Shown here one piece after another: positions 51,199-60,655 of a stretch of 64,000 bases of DNA (position 1 is the first letter of the stretch; every line of letters begins with the position of its first letter). The notes beneath the pieces were generated by a model, which saw nothing but the letters and a program-made list of their open reading frames with translations, had not been told where the DNA came from and searched no databases. Source of the DNA: Bacteroidota bacterium. Its GTDB lineage: Bacteria; Bacteroidota; Bacteroidia; Bacteroidales; F082. The position numbers were made by a program, and so were the translations under genes. The stretch covers positions 17,677 through 81,676 of the forward strand of contig JAEWWJ010000106.1 of the NCBI GenBank assembly GCA_023396415.1. The letters are read 5' to 3'.

Positions 51199-52239
51199 AT
51201 GATGAAAAAACGACTTTCAGCCATGTATTTGTTGGCCATTTTTTTGTTGGTTCAACTCAGTGGATGCCACAATGGTGTTCAAAAACTGAAAACCCCAAAC
51301 AATGGTTTTGTGATTGGTTTTTACAATATTGAAAACCTTTTCGACACCATTAACGATCCTTCCATCAACGATGAGGAGTTTTTACCGCAATCAAAAGTAA
51401 GTTGGAATACAGCACGTTACAAAAGTAAACTGGAAAATATTTCGCGGGTAATCGCTGCCATGGACACCAACTCGTTCCCACATGTTTTAGGTTTGGCTGA
51501 AGTAGAAAACAAACAAGTTTTGGATGATCTTATCGCTCAAAAGACCCTTCGCGCTGCAGATTATTCCATCATCCACTTCGCTGACAGCGATCCACGCGGC
51601 ATTGAAGTAGCTGCATTGTATCGTGCGGCATTTTTCAAGCCCGTTGTGCAAAAAACTTTTCAACCCGTGACCAATGGAAAAGTGAATCGGCATATTTTGT
51701 ATCTCAAGGGTCTAACGGCAACTGAGGACACCTTGCATATTTTTGTAAATCACTGGACTTCAAGGTATGGCGGCCTCGAGGAAACCAAACCGGCGCGGAT
51801 GGGAACAGCAATCTTTCTCAAGAACATCACCGATTCACTATTTCTTGTTAATCCGGCGGCCAATATCATTATCGTTGGTGACCTCAATGATAACCCCGAG
51901 GATGAAAGCCTTGTTGTAGGATTGGATGCCAAATGGCCGCAAAATATTGAACCCCTGGCTTTGTATAACCTATCGCTTGAACCTCATTCAAAAGGTGAAG
52001 GGACTTTGTATTATAAAAGCTGGGACTTTTTTGATCAGGTGATTGTATCGTCGTCCTTGCTCGGCGCGGGGCCATTGCATGTTTCACCCATTGAAATTGT
52101 AAAGAAAGATTGGATGCTATTCAAGCCAAGAGAAGGCGATGCGCGTCCCAACAGAACCATGTCGGGCGGTAAATATTACGGTGGATTTAGCGATCACTTA
52201 CCTGTTGTGGTACGTGTAAGTAGTGGTAACACAAAATAA
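51199..52239 (+). CDS. Endonuclease/exonuclease/phosphatase family lipoprotein
   Basis: 346 residues. Lipoprotein signal (LLVQLSGC, C at 23). The fold's metal and catalytic motifs are present in order: FYNIENLFD, LAEVENK, NHWTSRYGG, VGDLNDNPED and GFSDHLPVVV. This group hydrolyses phosphodiesters or phosphomonoesters, from DNA to sphingomyelin and inositol phosphates. A lipid-anchored location suggests scavenging of extracellular nucleic acids or phosphate, but the substrate is an inference. Confidence 0.88.
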   Translation: MMKKRLSAMYLLAIFLLVQLSGCHNGVQKLKTPNNGFVIGFYNIENLFDTINDPSINDEEFLPQSKVSWNTARYKSKLENISRVIAAMDTNSFPHVLGLAEVENKQVLDDLIAQKTLRAADYSIIHFADSDPRGIEVAALYRAAFFKPVVQKTFQPVTNGKVNRHILYLKGLTATEDTLHIFVNHWTSRYGGLEETKPARMGTAIFLKNITDSLFLVNPAANIIIVGDLNDNPEDESLVVGLDAKWPQNIEPLALYNLSLEPHSKGEGTLYYKSWDFFDQVIVSSSLLGAGPLHVSPIEIVKKDWMLFKPREGDARPNRTMSGGKYYGGFSDHLPVVVRVSSGNTK

Positions 52240-52415
52240 ACCGCTAAATTTCAACACTTTCAGTATATTTTATTCGTACTTAAACTGAATACCCGGCTTT
52301 GACAAGCAGCTTCTGCGATTGCAAAGACCAAAGGGAGTGATTTTTACTCAATAGAAAATGAACACAACCTTTGGATTTTTTTCAATACTTTTGAATCCTA
52401 TTTCTGCCATCAGTT

Positions 52416-53099
52416 ATGTCACAACCCATCATACTTCTTGAGAAGCTCTCCGTATTTCAACGCAAAAATCTCGTTTTATCCAACGTCAACCTCGCCATCG
52501 AAAAAGGTGAATTTGCCTACCTTATTGGGAAAACGGGAAGTGGAAAATCGAGTCTTTTAAAAACCATGTATGCCGAATTGCCCGTTATTGACGGTGAAGC
52601 TACCGTGGCCGGATACAACCTTAAACTGTTGAAGCGTCAGGAGATTCCATTTTTACGCAGGCGATTGGGTATTATTTTTCAGGATTTTCAATTGCTCGAA
52701 GACCGGTCAGTAAGCGACAATTTGACCTTTGTGTTGCGGGCAACAGGATGGACCGATCGCAAATTGATTGAAATGCGCATTCAGGAGGTTTTGGTGCAGG
52801 TAGGTTTGGTGGCCAAAGGCTACAAAATGCCCTACCAGCTTTCGGGAGGTGAGCAGCAACGGGTTGCCATTGCTCGCTCGTTACTCAATGAACCTGAGGT
52901 GATTCTGGCCGATGAGCCCACAGGAAACCTTGATCCTGAAACATCAAACGGCATTCTTCGTCTTTTGATGAACATCAGTGAAAACGGCCAAGCGGTGATT
53001 ATGGCCACCCACAATTACAATCTTATTTATAAGTTCCCGGCCCGAATCATCAAATGTGAAGAGGGAACATTGGTGGCCTCATCCAATCAGATTGATTAA
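52416..53099 (+). CDS. ftsE: Cell-division ATP-binding protein FtsE
   Basis: 227 residues. Walker A GKTGSGKSS, Q-loop IIFQDFQLLEDRSV, signature LSGGEQQRVAIARSLL, Walker B VILADEPTGNLD, and H-loop ATHN. The QDFQLL plus DRSVSDNL combination is typical for FtsE, which with FtsX in the inner membrane controls septal peptidoglycan hydrolases. ftsX is not adjacent. The end overlaps the convergent glycosyltransferase gene by 21 bp. A TACTTTTG -7 element lies at 52386-52393. Confidence 0.88.
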   Translation: MSQPIILLEKLSVFQRKNLVLSNVNLAIEKGEFAYLIGKTGSGKSSLLKTMYAELPVIDGEATVAGYNLKLLKRQEIPFLRRRLGIIFQDFQLLEDRSVSDNLTFVLRATGWTDRKLIEMRIQEVLVQVGLVAKGYKMPYQLSGGEQQRVAIARSLLNEPEVILADEPTGNLDPETSNGILRLLMNISENGQAVIMATHNYNLIYKFPARIIKCEEGTLVASSNQID

Positions 53100-54206
53100 A
53101 CGATCAACGTTTTGTCCGTTGTGGTAAAGCAAATCGAGTTTTTTCTTTCTTCTTTCAATTTCTTTTTGACTAAAGCTGCGCTTAAAAATCTTTTTCACTT
53201 GCTGCTTCATCGCTTTGGCATCATTGGCCAAAATACACAATTCATCAACAGCACTTCCGCTGAGCATTTTGTTGTTTACAAGACAAAAACGGCCATTGTA
53301 AAGTGTGTTTAAAAGCTTGAGTTTTAATCCGGTAGCTTGAAATGTGTAAGAAATATTGATGTGCGCATTGTTGATCAACTGAAACAGTTCCTCATCCGTG
53401 GGATTGGGAATGAGCGAAATATGGGCATGACCTTCAATTTGGTTGATCACCGAAGGAGATGGGTTTAAGCCGGTTACAATGAGTGGAATACTCAGATCGT
53501 TGAAAACCTCTTCTACAAGAAACTTAACAGCACTTTTGTTTTCGGCAACCGATAAATTGCCGTGATACAATACGTACTCACCCATTCCGGCCAAAGCTTC
53601 TACCTCTTTGTGGGCATGAAATGCGGGTATAAAAGTTACGTTTTGATATTTCTTAGCAAAATAAACCTCGTCTTTTTTTGAAATGGCAACAATATGGCTG
53701 GCGCGTTGCAGGATACTTTCAAAACGTTTTAGTTTTTTCGCCTCGTTGTGGTAATAGTATTTCTTGAAAATATCGGTTTCTGCATGAGCCAAATGCTGGT
53801 AATATTCGTGCTCTATGTTGTGCATTCGTACAATCAAATTTCTGCCTTTAAAACGCAAATCGTTCATTATAAGACAGGTATGTAGGCCTTCGAATAGAAT
53901 AGGATACTGGTCTTTGAGTAAGGTTTCGGTAAGTTCTTGCGAATTGCGCGAGCTTACGATGTAGGGCAAATTGGTAAAAAGGTTTTTCTTTGAAAGGTCG
54001 CGCTGATAGTATTTTACTGATTTGCAATACTTTTCGAGCTCTTTAGCGTGTTCTCTTCCATATTCAAACACATGCAGGTGTATTAAAATCCCTTTTGATG
54101 CCAAAGCTTTGAGTTTATAAAAAACATCAATGACTCCGCCATAGTTGGCAGGCCAAGGCACATCAAACGAAACGATGTGTAAATGTTTTTTAACAGTAGT
54201 CGGCAT
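53079..54206 (-). CDS. Glycosyltransferase (GT-B fold, family 4-like)
   Basis: 375 residues. Starts KKHLHIVSFDVPWPANYGGVIDV, the typical glycine-containing amino-terminal loop of GT-B enzymes, with RMHNIEHEYYQHLA and ASHIVAISKKDE in the first domain. The second domain is divergent (YHGNLSVAENKSAVKFL ... ISLIPNPTDEELFQLINNAHINIS); the usual E-x7-E is not clear. It probably adds a sugar to a surface glycan or protein. It overlaps the upstream glycosyltransferase gene by 17 bp. Confidence 0.82.
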   Translation of the reverse strand: MPTTVKKHLHIVSFDVPWPANYGGVIDVFYKLKALASKGILIHLHVFEYGREHAKELEKYCKSVKYYQRDLSKKNLFTNLPYIVSSRNSQELTETLLKDQYPILFEGLHTCLIMNDLRFKGRNLIVRMHNIEHEYYQHLAHAETDIFKKYYYHNEAKKLKRFESILQRASHIVAISKKDEVYFAKKYQNVTFIPAFHAHKEVEALAGMGEYVLYHGNLSVAENKSAVKFLVEEVFNDLSIPLIVTGLNPSPSVINQIEGHAHISLIPNPTDEELFQLINNAHINISYTFQATGLKLKLLNTLYNGRFCLVNNKMLSGSAVDELCILANDAKAMKQQVKKIFKRSFSQKEIERRKKKLDLLYHNGQNVDRLINLIG

Positions 54207-55305
54207 AAATTTTCAATAATTTTCTTTCTTCGTTTTCCCAGCACAGCTCAAGGCCTGCTTTGTTGCAGTTTGCGCGCCAATTCTCCATTTGAAGGGCATT
54301 TCCCAGCGCGTCGCTGATGTTTTTGGCAAGGGTTTGAGGTTGATGGTTGACAATAAAAGTGCCTATTTGATAGGTATCAATGATTTTTTTTATTTCGGGC
54401 AAGGGGCTGGCGAGTACCGGAACTCCTGCATGTAGATAATCGAAAAGTTTGTTGGGCAAGCTAAATCTGTAGTTCAAATTGCTGTCTTTGTCTAACGTCA
54501 AGCCCAAATCGGCACATTGGGTATATTGCATCATTTCCAAGTAAGGCATCCGGGATAAAAACCGCAGCCTGTCTTGCAATTGAAGGCGTTCAACAGCATG
54601 TTGGAGGGTCAGCAACACATCGCCACCACCAATGATGAGTAAAAAGCAGTTGGGTAGAAACGCCATGGCTTCTACCAGTTCTTCTGCGCCCCGATCCACA
54701 TTAATGCCGGCACCTTGAAGAATCAGTATTTTTTTATCTTCAGGTAGTTGTAAATCCTTTCTATTCAATGTTTTATGTGGAATATATCGAGGTGGTATAT
54801 TCCGAATGACATGTACTTTGATGCCATATTCAGTTGCAAAAAGATCAGCGATGGAAGCGTTTACGGTGATCATTTCCTTCAATTGGGGAACGATCCATCT
54901 TTCGATGCTTTTCCAAATGTATTGCACTTTTTTGCGGCCTACCAATTCGGGTGTTTCCGTGAAATATTCATGGCTGTCAAAGATCAATTTGGAAGATTTT
55001 AGCTTTGAAACCAAGTAGTTGGCCAGTAAAGTGTCGAGGTCATTGGAAAGCAAAACATCCGCTTTGCGAAACAAAAGAAACAAGAAAAGCCTTAAATTAT
55101 ATTCAGCATAAAAGAGCGGGCCTTTGCTGAAAAGTAATTTCATCCGGTGAAAACGATACGAACGCGCAGGCATTGCTGGGCTTGAGGCAAGCACACGACC
55201 AATTAGAAGCACTTCAAAACCAGTCTTTTGAAGTGCTAAACAGGATTTATGCACCCGCTGATCTGTTGCCAAATCATTGATAACTGAAACGATCGCTTTT
55301 TTCAA
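54190..55305 (-). CDS. Glycosyltransferase (GT-B fold), TTG start likely
   Basis: 371 residues if translation starts at the TTG at 55305, giving MKKAIVSVINDLATDQRVHK, the family's natural amino end; the frame continues to another TTG at 55359 with unrelated residues, and no ATG is suitable. LIFDSHEYFTE and LILQGAGINVDRGAEELVEAM and the C-terminal LPNKLFDYLHAGVPVLASPLPEIKKII, with its conserved donor-binding Glu pattern, identify a GT4-like enzyme. It overlaps the following glycosyltransferase gene by 17 bp, so they act as a pair, probably on surface polysaccharide. Confidence 0.85.
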   Translation of the reverse strand: MKKAIVSVINDLATDQRVHKSCLALQKTGFEVLLIGRVLASSPAMPARSYRFHRMKLLFSKGPLFYAEYNLRLFLFLLFRKADVLLSNDLDTLLANYLVSKLKSSKLIFDSHEYFTETPELVGRKKVQYIWKSIERWIVPQLKEMITVNASIADLFATEYGIKVHVIRNIPPRYIPHKTLNRKDLQLPEDKKILILQGAGINVDRGAEELVEAMAFLPNCFLLIIGGGDVLLTLQHAVERLQLQDRLRFLSRMPYLEMMQYTQCADLGLTLDKDSNLNYRFSLPNKLFDYLHAGVPVLASPLPEIKKIIDTYQIGTFIVNHQPQTLAKNISDALGNALQMENWRANCNKAGLELCWENEERKLLKIYADYC

Positions 55306-55378
55306 GTATAGATGCTCAATAGTGTCTCTATGATGTGCTGTAAAACTCAAAAGTTGCAACCAATATTGTTGAATAACC

Positions 55379-55386
55379 TATCTTTG
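55379..55386 (+). promoter_or_regulatory. -7 element upstream of murB
   Basis: TATCTTTG, a perfect TAnnTTTG, 21 nt before the murB ATG. A TTG at 55354-55356 is 22 bp upstream of it, slightly long spacing. Confidence 0.4.
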
Positions 55387-55407
55387 TTAAAATAATTCGC
55401 TTCGGGA

Positions 55408-56424
55408 ATGTATCGAAATATTTCATTAAAAACATACAACACTTTTGGCCTTGATGTGGTTGCTGCTTTTCTGGTTTCTATTCAGGATATCGGCGATGTT
55501 GAGCGATTGTTTAAAACGACCATCTGGCAGACGGAGAAGAGGATTATTCTCGGCGGGGGCAGCAATTGTTTGTTTCTTGATGATTATTACGAAGGTTTGG
55601 TGATGATAATGAACAACAAAGGAATTACTACTACCGACATCACCAATGAAAAAGTTAAAGTGAGTGTGGCGGCAGGAGAAGATTGGACCGCTTTTGTGCA
55701 TCAAATGGTAGTTTTGGGGCTGGGTGGTCTCGAAAACCTAAGTCTGATTCCCGGAAAAGTAGGAGCCTCGCCAATGCAAAACATAGGTGCTTATGGCGTT
55801 GAGTTTAAAGATGTTTTTCATCGGCTTCAAGCACTTGATCTCGAAACCGGACAACTTGTTGATTTTACTGCCTCTGACTGTGAGTTTGGCTACCGAACAA
55901 GTATTTTTAAAACCACTTTGAAAGACCGCTTTCTTATTTTATCTGTTGATTTTATTTTAGATCGTAAAGCCGAGCTGAACCTCAACTATGGCAATATACG
56001 TGAGGAAATGGAGAGAATGGGCATACGACAACCCACTTATCTCGATGTGAGCCATGCCATATCCAACATCAGAAGGAGTAAGTTGCCCGATCCATTGCAC
56101 TTGGGTAATGCCGGAAGCTTTTTTAAAAACCCTGTTGTGCACCAGCTGGTTTTCGATGATCTTGAAAAGGAATTTCCAGATATTGTGGGCTATCCCGGGC
56201 AAAATGCCATGGTGAAACTTGCAGCGGGCTGGCTGATTGAAAAGGCGGGATGGAAGGGCTATAGAAAAGGTGATGCAGGGATACATCAAAAGCAGGCACT
56301 CGTGATTGTGAATTATGGTTTGGCCACAGGACGTGAAATTTTTGGCTTGGCCATGGAAGTTCAACAATCTGTAAAAGAGATGTTTGGAATTGAGCTGGAG
56401 CCCGAAGTCAATTTTATAGGTTGA
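55408..56424 (+). CDS. murB: UDP-N-acetylenolpyruvoylglucosamine reductase
   Basis: 338 residues, type I MurB. The FAD-binding ILGGGSNCLF, IPGKVGASPMQNIGAYG, R163 in GYRTSIF, and the catalytic serine S237 in GNAGSFFKNP are all present, plus a C-terminal Glu region (ELEPEVNFIG). It reduces the enolpyruvyl group to give UDP-MurNAc in peptidoglycan synthesis with NADPH. It is divergent from the glycosyltransferase pair. Confidence 0.97.
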   Translation: MYRNISLKTYNTFGLDVVAAFLVSIQDIGDVERLFKTTIWQTEKRIILGGGSNCLFLDDYYEGLVMIMNNKGITTTDITNEKVKVSVAAGEDWTAFVHQMVVLGLGGLENLSLIPGKVGASPMQNIGAYGVEFKDVFHRLQALDLETGQLVDFTASDCEFGYRTSIFKTTLKDRFLILSVDFILDRKAELNLNYGNIREEMERMGIRQPTYLDVSHAISNIRRSKLPDPLHLGNAGSFFKNPVVHQLVFDDLEKEFPDIVGYPGQNAMVKLAAGWLIEKAGWKGYRKGDAGIHQKQALVIVNYGLATGREIFGLAMEVQQSVKEMFGIELEPEVNFIG

Positions 56425-56521
56425 TGTTTTTTTTTAAAAGATTTTTTTACCACACACTAAAAAGTAATTTCGCAAAACTAAAAGACAACTTCATGGCGAG
56501 TTTTTTTACTAAGACGATTAG

Positions 56522-56851
56522 ATGAAAAGTGAAATAGCGCGTTTTGTGCTGCATAATTTTGAGGCTTGGGTTTGGCTGACAGCCTTATTCATGTTGGCTT
56601 TTATGCCTCCCGAATCTACACAAACAACATTGTGTGTTTGGCACCATTTGGGTGTTGAAAGTTGTCCGGGTTGTGGCTTAGGGCATTCCATTTCAAGTGC
56701 GCTTCACGGTCAATGGATCAAATCATTTCAGTTTCATCCTCTTGGCATGATAGCCATCATCATTTTAGTTTTCAGGATTGTGACAGTTTTTACTCAAAAT
56801 TATACATTTGAACGTTTGAAAAAAAAGTTTTCCTATGACAAAAATTTATGA
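56522..56851 (+). CDS. DUF2752 membrane protein
   Basis: 109 residues with two to three membrane helices. The motif ESCPGCGLGHSISSALHGQWIKSFQFHPLG is the full DUF2752 signature: a C-P-G-C-G-x-x-H/R loop and a conserved HPLG before the last helix. No function is established. It overlaps the following TM2-domain gene by 17 bp; the two often occur together in Bacteroidota. Confidence 0.9.
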   Translation: MKSEIARFVLHNFEAWVWLTALFMLAFMPPESTQTTLCVWHHLGVESCPGCGLGHSISSALHGQWIKSFQFHPLGMIAIIILVFRIVTVFTQNYTFERLKKKFSYDKNL

Positions 56852-57188
56852 GTTAATGCCTGATATTCAGGGAGAAGAAATGCTAATTTTACAAAATCTC
56901 TCTCGAGATTATTCTGAGGAAAAAATTCGCAATTTTGCGACTATCTACCGCACAAGGCGCAAAGACCCCATGTTAATTCTTGTAATGACATTGGTAGGTT
57001 TGGCCGGTTTTGCAGGCATCCATCGCATTCTGCTGAACCAAGTTGGGCTGGGCGTATTGTACTTTTTTACCGGCGGATTGTGTGCCATTGGAACGATCGT
57101 TGACGCGATCAACTACCGGCAATTGAGTTTGCAATTTAACCGACAGTTGGCCATGGAAGTTCACCAACTTATCAATCGCGAAGTTTAA
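56835..57188 (+). CDS. TM2 domain-containing membrane protein
   Basis: 117 residues. A soluble amino-terminal part (MTKIYELMPDIQGEEMLILQNL) is followed by a TM2 domain: AGFAGIHRILLNQVGLGVLYFFTGGLCAIGTIVDAI has the two helices with the typical G-x-H-R/D-F loop. C-terminal helix QFNRQLAMEVHQLI. The role of TM2 proteins in bacteria is unknown. Coupled to the DUF2752 gene by overlap. Confidence 0.88.
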   Translation: MTKIYELMPDIQGEEMLILQNLSRDYSEEKIRNFATIYRTRRKDPMLILVMTLVGLAGFAGIHRILLNQVGLGVLYFFTGGLCAIGTIVDAINYRQLSLQFNRQLAMEVHQLINREV

Positions 57189-57217
57189 AAAGGTCTTGAA
57201 TGTGGTGTTGCACGAAA

Positions 57218-58255
57218 TTATAAATGCTTGATTAAAAGCTTATTGATTCGTTTTGCTATCATTGGTCCTTCGTAAATGAAGCCCGTATAAACTTGAACCA
57301 AATCGGCACCGGCCTTTATTTTTTCTAAAGCATCATTGGCGGTCATAATGCCACCAACACCAATGATGGGAAAGGCTTTTCCCGATTTTTCGGAAAGATA
57401 GCGAATAACTTCAGTTGATCTATCACGCAAAGGTTTTCCGCTCAGGCCGCCATTGCCTATGGCTTGCGCGTCCATTTTCCCAAATTGAATGGTATCACGC
57501 GTAATCGTAGTGTTGGTAGCTACAACTCCGTCAATTCCGGTATCATACACTATGGCAATCACTTCATCGAGTTGTTGGTCGTTCAAATCGGGTGAAACCT
57601 TGAGCAAGATGGGTTTTCTTTTTGGTTTGGCGTTGTTCATTTCTTGAAGTTTTGTCAAAATTTCAGTCAACGCTTTTTGGTCTTGAAGCTCGCGTAAATC
57701 GCTGATATTCGGACAACTTACATTTACAACAAAGTAATCAACCCAATCAAAAAGTCCTTCAAAATTGGCAACATAATCATTGATGGCAGTTGAGTTTGGA
57801 GTAGCTGTGTTTTTTCCAATGTTTCCTCCAATGATGGTTTTATGTGGCTTTTTGAGCCGCTGAACCGCTTGATGAAGTCCGTTGTTGTTGAAACCCATTC
57901 GGTTGATGATGCCTTGATCTTTGATAAGTCTGAACAACCGCGGACGAACATTTCCGGGCTGACCTATAGGTGTAACGGTGCCGATTTCGATAAATGAAAA
58001 ACCAAAAGCTGACAACTCGTTAAAAAACTCGGCATTTTTGTCGAAACCTGCTGCAATTCCCACCGGATTACTAAATTTTAATCCCCACAATTCACGCTCA
58101 AGTTTTGGATGATTTATGGTTGTAATACGCTGAAAAAGAGTGTAAACTCCTGGTATTTTAAATCCACTTTTGATTGAATGAACCACAAAGTGATGCACCT
58201 TTTCAGCATCGAACTGAAAAAGGAATGGCCGAATAATAGATTTGTAAAACATCAT
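57218..58255 (-). CDS. pyrD: Dihydroorotate dehydrogenase (quinone), class 2
   Basis: 345 residues. The amino-terminal helix pair (MMFYKSIIRPFLFQFDAEKVHHFVVH in outline) is the membrane-binding domain that separates class 2 from class 1. FSNPVGIAAGFDKNAE, the FMN site GTVTPIGQPGN, catalytic S180 in NVSCPNI, LLKVSPDL, and IGVGGIMTANDALEKIKAGA are intact. It oxidises dihydroorotate with a menaquinone or ubiquinone in pyrimidine synthesis. It is 30 bp downstream of the DUF5606 gene, so likely co-transcribed with it. Confidence 0.96.
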   Translation of the reverse strand: MMFYKSIIRPFLFQFDAEKVHHFVVHSIKSGFKIPGVYTLFQRITTINHPKLERELWGLKFSNPVGIAAGFDKNAEFFNELSAFGFSFIEIGTVTPIGQPGNVRPRLFRLIKDQGIINRMGFNNNGLHQAVQRLKKPHKTIIGGNIGKNTATPNSTAINDYVANFEGLFDWVDYFVVNVSCPNISDLRELQDQKALTEILTKLQEMNNAKPKRKPILLKVSPDLNDQQLDEVIAIVYDTGIDGVVATNTTITRDTIQFGKMDAQAIGNGGLSGKPLRDRSTEVIRYLSEKSGKAFPIIGVGGIMTANDALEKIKAGADLVQVYTGFIYEGPMIAKRINKLLIKHL

Positions 58256-58285
58256 TAAGGGTTCAAACTGTTTGGTGAAAGAGGA

Positions 58286-58735
58286 TTACTCAGCAGTGGT
58301 TTTTGGTTCATCTTCGTTGAGGGTGGCAGGCTCTTCTGCTGTCTCCTCATCAAAAACCAAAAGGTTTTTTTGCGACAATAAACTGTACCAACTGAACACT
58401 TTTTTCATGTCGGAAGGATAAACCGATTCAGCATTATAATCGGGCACTGCCAGCTCAAATTTTTCGGCCAATTCGCTATTGCTTAGTTTCTTAGCATCAA
58501 AATCAAGGGTTTCGCCCATGGTTTCGCGAATGTGCTTAAAAACCTCTTTCAAAGGACGGTCTTCGGTGGTAGTGAAAATACTGATCTCTTCCAACGAGCT
58601 CATTTTATGTTGCGCAAAAGCTGCAAAACGTTTCCCGTCAATCAACGATTCTAACAATACATTGTTTTTTCCTTGTCCGGTCACTTGAAAAAGCCCTGGC
58701 TTGCCTCCAACAGCGACAATCTTACTTAAATCCAT
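58286..58735 (-). CDS. DUF5606 family protein
   Basis: 149 residues from the ATG at 58735 (MDLSKIVAVGGKPGLFQVTGQ); the frame stays open to 58849 with a basic non-family stretch. IDGKRFAAFAQHKMSSLEEISIFTTTEDRPLKEVF and a Glu-rich tail are typical of DUF5606, a small Bacteroidota family of unknown role with an SH3-like amino end. A minus-strand TATTTTTG (58752-58759) sits 16 nt upstream of the start. It is the first gene of a pair with pyrD. Confidence 0.8.
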   Translation of the reverse strand: MDLSKIVAVGGKPGLFQVTGQGKNNVLLESLIDGKRFAAFAQHKMSSLEEISIFTTTEDRPLKEVFKHIRETMGETLDFDAKKLSNSELAEKFELAVPDYNAESVYPSDMKKVFSWYSLLSQKNLLVFDEETAEEPATLNEDEPKTTAE

Positions 58736-58860
58736 AGTTAAATATTTTGTGCAAAAATAGTGTTTTTGCCGCTTCCTGCCGCCTTGTCCATTGCTCATCT
58801 TGTATCCTATTGGCTTTTCAAAAACAAAAACCGTAATTTTGAACTTCAAGAACAGTCATC

Positions 58861-59847
58861 ATGCAGAAGCCTTTCGTTGAATTACGCAAGTTAAAATGCT
58901 ACACAGCAGTGCTTTTCTGTTTGATTTACCTTGATGGAAATGCCCAAAAGGCTGAGGAAATAATCTTAAAAGACCAACCCCATTGGCTTGTTCCGGCTGA
59001 AAAGTTTCATTCCAATCGTTTCATAGGCTTGCTGAGCTCGATCACTGTCGGTTATGGGGGTGCATTGATCGGTTTAAACGAATTGTGGTATAAGAATTAT
59101 CCACGTTCATCATTTCATTTCATTAACGACGCAAAAGAGTGGCAGCAAGTTGATAAGGCAGGCCATGTTGTAACTCCTTATTTGGAAGCACGTTATATCA
59201 TGCAAATGTACGAGTGGTCGGGTGTTGAACATCGAAAAGCTGCTTGGTATGGTGGATTAACCGCTTTTGTGATGCAAAATACGATTGAAATTTTTGATGG
59301 TTTTTCTAAAGAATGGGGGGCTTCACTTCCCGATATCGGCGCCAACTTTGTAGGGGCTTCATTGATGGTGGGCCAAGAATTGCTTTGGAACGAACAACGG
59401 ATTTCCTTTAAAGTAATGCCTTCTTATGTGAACTACTCCGATCCCGAACTGCAGCAACGGTCTCACCAATTGTTTGGAAGCAACTACCTGCAACGGTTCA
59501 TAAAAGATTACAATGCCATAAACGTGTGGGTGAGCGTAAATCCGGCTTCTTTTAACCCTCAACAACGCCGTTTGAAATGGCTAAATGTGGCAGTGGGCTA
59601 CGGTGCCGGTGGAATGTTTGGTGGTTATGACAACCAATGGACCGATGCTGATGGAAATTACCACAACCGCAATGACATTCAGCGTTACCGAAAATTATTG
59701 GTTTCACTCGACATTGATCTTAGCCGAGTTCCTACCCGATCGCGGTACATGCGCCTTTTGCTCGATGCCCTGAACATTATTAAAGTGCCGGCTCCCACCC
59801 TCGAGTGGAATTCAAAAGGAGAAATTCTATTTCACCCTTTGATGTAA
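58861..59847 (+). CDS. DUF2279 family exported protein
   Basis: 328 residues with an amino-terminal signal or anchor segment (about 12-28, ending GNAQ). FHFINDAKEWQQVDKAGHVVTPY is the family's hallmark (W-x-Q-x-D-K-x-G-H), followed by glycine-rich helices and a periplasmic beta-rich end. DUF2279 proteins are periplasmic lipoprotein-like proteins of unknown function in Bacteroidota. Divergent from DUF5606 and convergent with the amidotransferase gene at 59867. Confidence 0.85.
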   Translation: MQKPFVELRKLKCYTAVLFCLIYLDGNAQKAEEIILKDQPHWLVPAEKFHSNRFIGLLSSITVGYGGALIGLNELWYKNYPRSSFHFINDAKEWQQVDKAGHVVTPYLEARYIMQMYEWSGVEHRKAAWYGGLTAFVMQNTIEIFDGFSKEWGASLPDIGANFVGASLMVGQELLWNEQRISFKVMPSYVNYSDPELQQRSHQLFGSNYLQRFIKDYNAINVWVSVNPASFNPQQRRLKWLNVAVGYGAGGMFGGYDNQWTDADGNYHNRNDIQRYRKLLVSLDIDLSRVPTRSRYMRLLLDALNIIKVPAPTLEWNSKGEILFHPLM

Positions 59848-59866
59848 GTACCGTATTATTAAATGT

Positions 59867-60442
59867 TTAGCCGGTAAGCCAATTGTGCATCATCTTCAAT
59901 CCGTGCTCGGTCATAAACGATTCGGGGTGAAACTGAACCGCTTGAATATCTAATGTATTGTGCGCAAAAGCCATGATATGACCGGCAGGATCAAAAGCAG
60001 TTGGATGAATGTCAGCGGGAAGCGTGTTTTCATCCACAACCCACGAATGATAGCGCCCACATTGTATTGATGTCGGGATATTTTTAAAAATCCCTGAAGA
60101 ATTTGAGTTGATATACAGTAGCGAACGAAAGCCATGAAAGCTTTGCGGTAGCTGCCTGAGCGACGCACCAAAATGACAGGCAAGTGCTTGATGCCCCAAG
60201 CAAACACCCAAAATGGAATGGCGAGCGGCGCAGGCGGTAATCCACTGCATGAGGTTGCCCGATTCTTGCGGCAATCCTGGTCCGGGTGAAATCAAAACCT
60301 TATCATATCCGGAAATTTGCTCATCAGATGTTTCCATATTCGTAACAATTTTCAACCGATGTGGGATCTCGGTTTCGCGGATCAACTGAACCAGATTGTA
60401 GGTGAAAGAATCGAAATTGTCAATCAGAAGAATACGCAACAT
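59867..60442 (-). CDS. Class I glutamine amidotransferase, anthranilate/aminodeoxychorismate synthase component II
   Basis: 191 residues. LLIDNFDSFTYNLVQLI is the TrpG/PabA amino end, the catalytic C81 is in GVCLGHQAL, and the His-Glu pair is in VQFHPESFMTEHG. It supplies ammonia from glutamine to an anthranilate or aminodeoxychorismate synthase component I. No trpE or pabB is adjacent, so it could serve folate synthesis (PabA) with a distant PabB, but this is not decidable from one gene. A TATTTTTG -7 element is at 60457-60464 on the minus strand. Confidence 0.9.
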   Translation of the reverse strand: MLRILLIDNFDSFTYNLVQLIRETEIPHRLKIVTNMETSDEQISGYDKVLISPGPGLPQESGNLMQWITACAARHSILGVCLGHQALACHFGASLRQLPQSFHGFRSLLYINSNSSGIFKNIPTSIQCGRYHSWVVDENTLPADIHPTAFDPAGHIMAFAHNTLDIQAVQFHPESFMTEHGLKMMHNWLTG

Positions 60443-60655
60443 GCGAAATTTTTTTGCAAAAATAGTCTTTCAACCGTTGCTGATGATTTTTGGTTTTTAA
60501 CTTCAGTTGGGTTTTTGATTCATTGATGACTTCTCTCAATAACCTTATTTATAATGTGAATAAATTAACAACCCATTGGGGTTTTCGACTTCTTTTACAG
60601 TTGGTTGGTCTATTTTTGCCGCTCTTTTAAATCAAGAATTTTACGCGCAACACAT

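Noticed and set aside
58736..58849. Longer DUF5606 start
   Set aside because: The added residues are basic and unlike the family, and the stretch contains a TATTTTTG promoter element on the minus strand.
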